A DNA stretch of 34,573 nt from Chara braunii (Eukaryota > Streptophyta > Charophyceae > Charales > Characeae). Every line of letters begins with the position of its first letter. The stretch's first letter is position 1. The stretch covers positions 365,231-399,803 of the forward strand of contig BFEA01000305.1 of assembly GCA_003427395.1 (NCBI GenBank). Direction: 5' to 3'. The translations under genes and the position numbers were made by a program. This document shows positions 31,071-34,573 of the stretch, one piece after another. The notes beneath the pieces were generated by a model that worked only from the letters and a program-made list of their open reading frames with translations, was not told where the DNA came from and did no database searches.

Positions 31071-33094
31071 AGGTCAGCGTAGTGGCGGTTGAGGGCGGTG
31101 GTATAAGGGCACCGTGAGGAGGTATGACCGTCCTGGCGGCAGCGTAAGCACCCACGCCGGCCCAAAATAGTCGCGCGCTCCTCAGCGGAAAGGACATCGT
31201 GAGGAGGGACAAAGCCCTGAGGGAGGTTCTGCTGAGGGACCTCGGGGGGCGATGCGTTAGCGTGACCGGGGCGGCTGCGTGACCGGGGCGGCTGCGTGCC
31301 CGGGAGAGGGCGGAGAGGGATGAGCTGGAGGCACTCGGCCATAGGGAGAGTAGAGTTCTCCAGGTGGTGGTGGACGGCCTCACCGAGGTCGAGGTCGTCG
31401 CTCTGGTCACCCTTTGGCGACAGCGGGGCACCAACGTCCTGCTCACCATACTCGAACGCGCTGAAGCGGCGCGAGAAGTGGTGGCCCTTCTGCGTGGAAT
31501 GGCAGGGGCGACCGAGGAAACGGGAACGACGCTGGGAAGTGTCGTGAGAGGAGGAGGAGGCATAGCCCGTGCGCTGAGGCTGGGAGGAGGAGGCGGGATG
31601 AAGACGGATCCGCATCCGCTGATGGTCCCTGGCGTCCTCGTAAGCCTGCGGGGCCGATGTGAACTCGTACCGCCATAGCTCGGAGTGGTACTCGAGCGGA
31701 AAGCTGGCCAAGGAACGATCGATAAGGGCAGCCTCGGGGAGGAACGCCACGTCACAAATGAGGCGGGCGTCCTGAAAGACCTAGATGTGGCGATCCAGGC
31801 CAGCAGCGCCACCAGAGCCGGACCAGCGTGTAGTGACGATACGCTCGAAGGTGTCAGTCACGTCATGTAGGGCTCCAAAGCAATCCTCGAGGAACGCCTG
31901 GAAATCCATGAAGGTCGGGGTCCGACCCGCACGGAGGGAGTGCGCGTAGAAATCCTCCCAGGCCTCGAAAGGACCGCCACGCAGGCGCTTGGAGAGGTGA
32001 CCCACCCACATGTCGGGTGTGGCGCCCATGAGCAGGAGTGTGCGGGTGGCAGACTGCAGCCACCGAGATACGCGTATGCCTGTACCGTCATACAGGGCAA
32101 TGTCCGACAAGTGGACGAGTGGTGCGCCACCGTTATGGCGGCGAGGGGATCGAGGAGCAGAGGCCTATGCCACGGCTGAGTAAGTCGGCGCAGGTCCTGG
32201 AGAAAGGGGCACAACTGACTGTGCGCCCGGGCCTCATGGGGGAGCGGCGGGGACAACTCCGACAGGCTGCGAGGGAGCTGCGGTAGAAGAGGTCGCAGCA
32301 ACCGCGGGAGTTGGAAGAAGGTAGGATGGGGCTGGATAGGGTGCAGGGCGCGGGAAGCGAGCCGGAATGGGAGGGAGAGTAGAGGAGGTAGGGGGTGCGC
32401 CCGAGGGCGCGGCCACCTGTGAGGGTGGGGGTGGCTGAAGGCGTAAGAGGGCGAGGTCGGCCCGGATCTGGGCAGGCTCGTCCTCGAGACGTTGGACGTG
32501 GATCGAGCGAGCAGTGGCAGGAGGAAGAGTTGAGGAAGTGGATGCACAAGCGGCACGGGGCATCCTAGAGGGGGGAGAGTCAGGTGGCGCTGGAGAGCCA
32601 GGTGGCGCTGCGGTCGTGCGAAGGGGAGGTAGAAGCGGGGCACCCGGAAAAGTTGAGACTATGGTAGCAGGTTGTGGTCCCGTGGTCGTAGTGACCGGAA
32701 TCTGGGCGGGTGCGCCCGTAGACTGAGGGAGGGCCTGACTCGTGGCGGCCGTCGTGCTAGGGGCGTCGACAGTCACCAAGATGGTCAGGTCGGGGGCAGC
32801 GGAGGAGGAAGCTTCACCGTGGCCACCCTGTCGGAGGATGGGGGACCCGGACTGGGAGCCAGGAGATTAAGGGAAGGCAGCGTCCTGGAGTTGCTGCATG
32901 CCAGCGGCAAGGGTCGTCACCTGCTCCTGTAAGGGCACGAGGATCGCGAGTTGTGCGTGAATGGGTGCGAGGAGGGAGGTGATGAGGTTGTGCAGATCCC
33001 CCTGGGGCTGATGGCCCTGGTCTGCCGGCACGGGTGTGGAGCCCGATGTCGTGGTTGTCGCCGCGTCGGTGGCGTGTGACACACCGTCGGCCAT
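31010..33094 (-). pseudogene. gag: gag of the chromovirus (four in-frame stops)
   Basis: The start is taken at the ATG at 33094, which lies in a CCATGG context, with MADGVSHATDAA following. The first third is Thr/Ser/Pro-rich with a helical QEQVTTLAAGMQQLQ stretch. The capsid-like region follows (LYDGTGIRVSRWLQ, WEDFYAHSLRAG, FLEDCFGALHDVTDTFER, SELWRYEFTSAPQAYEDA), as in the retrotrans_gag family. Near the C-terminus is one CCHC knuckle, CLRCRQDGHTSSRC, which fits CX2CX4HX4C and would bind nucleic acid. Stops lie at 32867 (TAA), 32234 (TGA), 32165 (TAG) and 31781 (TAG), with no frame change. The frame closes at 31010, where the pol frame is already open. Confidence 0.85.
31040..31047 (-). 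other. Eight-C run at the gag/pol overlap, possible -1 frameshift site or slip mutation
   Basis: On the minus strand the run reads CAG TCC CCC CCC GGC in the gag frame. The pol frame is open from a TGA just upstream (about 31073) and lies -1 relative to gag. The two frames overlap for about 60 nt containing this run. C CCC CCC fits the general X XXY YYZ form, but a one-base length change in the homopolymer would explain the shift equally well. Confidence 0.45.
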
Positions 33095-33175
33095 GGGGAG
33101 GTGACGGGCCGGATTGGAAGGGGCCAGAAGAGGTCCGCGTGAGCGGAATAGGACGGGAAGTAGGGGGGTTTGAAG

Positions 33176-33240
33176 AACCCTAAACCCTATAAAAACCCTA
33201 AGAAAACCCTAACTGGAGTTTGAGCGGTTAGGGTAGGGTA
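33176..33240 (+). promoter_or_regulatory. Telobox-like cluster (AACCCTA) in the leader
   Basis: AACCCTAAACCCT is followed by AAAAACCCTAAG and AAAACCCTAAC, then an inverted GTTAGGGTAGGG. ACCCTAAC (33206-33213) and GTTAGGGT (33227-33234) can pair over a 13-nt loop. In plants AAACCCTA teloboxes are known in promoters and 5' leaders of ribosomal-protein and cell-cycle genes and are bound by telobox-binding factors. It may instead be a captured fragment of telomere repeat. Confidence 0.55.
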
Positions 33241-33289
33241 CCGGTGACCTAATCAAGAAAATAAAATCGCAAGCATAGGGGGGGGAAGG

Positions 33290-34290
33290 CGAGAGAAAAT
33301 AAATAAGCAGTGAGATTTCAAGAGAAAAAACAAAAGAAAATAAATAATAAAAATAATTAAGGGAAGAAGTAAACAAAATGGAAAAAAAAAAAAAGATTTA
33401 TTTTTTTGAAATTTTCGGCAGCATTTCCCTACCCCCCATGGGTCAAGAATGTGCCAAAGGGAAAGGAGAGATCTAGATAAGCACAGGAGGTTTCAAACTG
33501 CCGCAAATAAAAAAATTCAGAAAATAAATAAATAAATAATAAATAAATAGATAAATAAATAAATAAGTAAATAAGTGGATGAAGAGGTGGGGAAAAATGA
33601 AGTATCTGACTTTTCAAAAATTTTGGCAGCATTTCGTTACCCCCATGGGGTCGAAGTGTGCCGAAAAAGACTAAGTAAGAGAAAATCAGAAATTTTCAGC
33701 AGCACTTCGTAAACCCCCACGGGGTCAAAACGTGTGCCGAAAGGAAGGAAGACTACCACCTAATCAGATTTAGGGTTGCCGTAAAGAAAATCGAATTTTC
33801 AGAATAAATAGAAAAATAAATGAAATAAATCAGAAAATGAGAAAAGAAGGTGGGGAAGAAGATAACTTGAATTTTTGGAAAAAAAAGAAAAGATAAATCA
33901 AAAGAGAGAGAGAAAGAAGAAAAACAGAAAAAAAATCGAAGTAGGGGGGAAGGGGAATGAAAAAAGTGAAGAAGAAAAGAAAGAAATAGATGTAAGAGAG
34001 AAAAAAATGGAACTGGAAGGTGGGGGGGTGATGTGGTGGTAGTTGGGGGAGAGGAGAGTTGGGGAAAGGTGGAGAGCGATCAAGAAGCAAGGAGAAAAGA
34101 AGAAGGAAAGAAAAAAAAAGAAATAAAGAAAGGAGAGTAAAAGAATGGGTGGTGGGCGAAAGGTGGGGCGGGGAAGGTAAAAGGAGGAGAGAAAAGAGGC
34201 AGTAGAAGGTGGGGGAAAGAGAACGGGTGAGTAAGAGGAGAGAGGAGAGGTAGGGAAGGTGGGTTAGTGGAGGGAGGGGAGAGAGAGAAG
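33290..34290 (+). other. 1 kb purine-rich block
   Basis: The plus strand is dominated by G and A, with AAATAAAT repeats at about 33520-33575 and GAGAGG/GGAAAG phrases beyond 33880. In the element's sense it is a pyrimidine-rich leader. No ORF with domain features is present. Confidence 0.7.
33411..33742 (-). repeat. Three copies of a hairpin-forming unit of about 50 bp in the leader
   Basis: Units lie at 33411-33460, 33618-33666 and 33691-33742. Each has a left arm TTCGGCA or variant, GCA(T/C)TTC, a central CCCCATGGGG-type palindrome, and a right arm GTGTGCCGAA or variant. In each unit the outer arms can pair (TTNGGCA with TGCC(G/A)AA) and the centre can pair with itself. Spacers differ in length and are AAATAAAT-rich. 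Confidence 0.75.
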
Positions 34291-34299
34291 AGATATCTG

Positions 34300-34496
34300 G
34301 CCCTTGGTGTCTCCAAGGGCACAAGGTATACCAAGACCAGGAGGGTCTTGGCCTTCGCTGCAGCAAGCCAGCTGGAGGAGAGAGGGGGCTGAGATCTTGA
34401 TCAGCCCCTAGCAGCAGCAGTTCTGCAGATCTGCAGATCTAGGGTCTGCTGTGTGAGCAGACCCTCACCACTGTAGGGCAACCCCTGAAATAGGGG
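34300..34496 (-). repeat. Run of perfect hairpins, most with 5-nt loops
   Basis: The first stem is GCCCTTGG/CCAAGGGC (34300-34307/34313-34320, loop TGTCT). The second is CCAAGACC/GGTCTTGG (34331-34338/34344-34351, loop AGGAG). Next is GGGGCTGA/TCAGCCCC (34385-34392/34401-34408, loop 8 nt). Overlapping 14-bp palindromes built from CTGCAGAT follow at 34423-34440. The longest stem is AGGGTCTGCT/AGCAGACCCT (34441-34450/34456-34465, loop GTGTG). The last is CCCCT/AGGGG (34482-34486/34492-34496, loop GAAAT). Short palindromes GCTGCAGC and CCAGCTGG fill the gap near 34357-34375. Confidence 0.75.
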
Positions 34497-34517
34497 GTCT
34501 TCAAGTCCACAGTAAGC

Positions 34518-34546
34518 TGCCACGTGGCACTGCAGGTGGCCACGTG
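34518..34546. promoter_or_regulatory. Two G-box (CACGTG) motifs 20 bp apart
   Basis: CACGTG occurs at 34521-34526, inside the 12-bp palindrome TGCCACGTGGCA, and at 34541-34546. In plants G-boxes bind bZIP and bHLH factors in light and stress responses. Their position upstream of gag in the element's sense would suit a promoter, but this is inferred. Confidence 0.4.
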
Positions 34547-34566
34547 CACAGGCAGCAGCAGCCACC

Positions 34567-34573
34567 GGGGGGG
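34567..34573. repeat. Poly(G) at the right edge
   Basis: Seven G residues close the window. Together with the A23 run at the left edge this looks like assembly stopping in homopolymers. Confidence 0.5.

Larger units (their letters stand above)
26643..33094 (-). mobile_element. Ty3/gypsy chromovirus, nearly complete coding region, inactive
   Basis: Read on the minus strand, the order is Gag (capsid-like region, then a CCHC knuckle), protease, RT, RNase H, integrase, chromodomain. This is the order of chromoviruses within Ty3/gypsy. The coding region spans 6.45 kb. Gag is in one frame throughout and pol in one frame throughout, joined by a -1 change at an eight-C run. Twelve in-frame stops break it: four in gag, at 32867, 32234, 32165 and 31781, and eight in pol, at 30858, 30129, 30084, 29436, 29052, 28353, 28143 and 28011. 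Catalytic residues are replaced in RT and integrase. The 5' LTR and primer-binding site were not found in the window. Confidence 0.93.
33095..34573 (-). other. Leader region upstream of chromovirus gag
   Basis: At least 1.48 kb lie between the gag start and the window edge without a convincing gene. The 178-codon minus-strand frame at 33830-34366 is Ser/Leu/Phe/Pro-rich because of base composition. No sequence complementary to initiator-Met tRNA was seen. The region contains the teloboxes, hairpin repeats and purine block listed separately. A leader of this length suggests either a long 5' UTR or that part of it is LTR whose left partner has diverged or is missing. Confidence 0.5.

Noticed and set aside
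30922-31812. 296-codon minus-strand ORF overlapping gag
   Set aside because: It is in a third frame, neither gag nor pol; gag motifs (capsid-like region and CCHC knuckle) lie in the other frame.
33830-34366. 178-codon Ser/Leu/Phe/Pro-rich minus-strand ORF
   Set aside because: It is the translation of a purine-rich block that rarely forms stops on the opposite strand; no domain.
33095-34573. 5' LTR of the chromovirus inside the window
   Set aside because: No stretch here matches the region 25199-26640 on the other side of the element, and no initiator-tRNA primer-binding site was found.

Overview
The window is repeat-rich eukaryotic nuclear DNA with no intact, recognisable host gene. A green-plant or streptophyte-alga origin is suggested by three things. 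There is a plant-type Ty3/gypsy chromovirus whose integrase ends in a chromodomain. The leader of that element carries telobox motifs (AAACCCTA). A degenerate U6 snRNA copy resembles the plant U6 sequence. I cannot name the species; a large repeat-laden genome such as a charophyte alga would fit. Both ends are homopolymers (A23 on the left, G7 on the right) and about 25 single Ns are scattered inside, mostly at 17.8-21.9 kb. The window may therefore be a whole draft scaffold, and repeat copy numbers should be treated with care.

Layout. 0-0.4 kb: AT-rich DNA with repeated TTTATCAACAG motifs. 0.44-1.74 kb: left copy of a 1.3 kb dispersed repeat whose second copy lies at 23.0-24.4 kb in the same orientation. 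2.0-4.8 kb, minus strand: a decayed gag-like gene with an internal peptide repeat, followed by a 288-codon ORF with two hydrophobic segments; no reverse transcriptase was found with it. 6.5-7.1 kb: a 61-bp minisatellite. 7.1-9.6 kb: pyrimidine-rich DNA with long (CT)n tracts. 10.8-11.1 kb: GGTCTG-rich minisatellite. 11.2-12.1 kb: several copies of a short family built around TAGATAGGGACAGTG. 12.6-13.1 kb: tRNA-like segments followed by poly(T), possibly a SINE. 13.3 kb: U6 pseudogene. 13.4-17.2 kb: mostly featureless, with one possible two-exon ORF at 16.7-17.0 kb. 17.28-18.08 kb: about ten copies of a short motif that can fold into a hairpin, with arms that co-vary between copies. 20.0-21.0 kb: imperfect CATCAT array with a higher-order period of about 177 bp. 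25.2-25.5 kb: a 315-bp TG...CA segment with an 11-bp terminal inverted repeat, a candidate LTR.

26.6-33.1 kb, minus strand, holds nearly the whole coding region of a Ty3/gypsy chromovirus in the order gag - protease - RT - RNase H - integrase - chromodomain. It contains 12 in-frame stop codons, but its only frame change is a -1 shift at an eight-C run at the gag/pol junction. Catalytic residues are replaced in RT and integrase, and probably in protease, so this copy is dead. Its leader (33.1-34.57 kb) holds teloboxes, three copies of a hairpin-forming unit, a 1 kb purine-rich block and, at the end of the window, a run of hairpins with 5-nt loops and two G-boxes. The 5' LTR was not found and probably lies beyond the right end.

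The most unusual structures are the co-varying hairpin array at 17.28-18.08 kb, the hairpin run at 34.30-34.55 kb, and the retroelement that decayed almost only by substitution.
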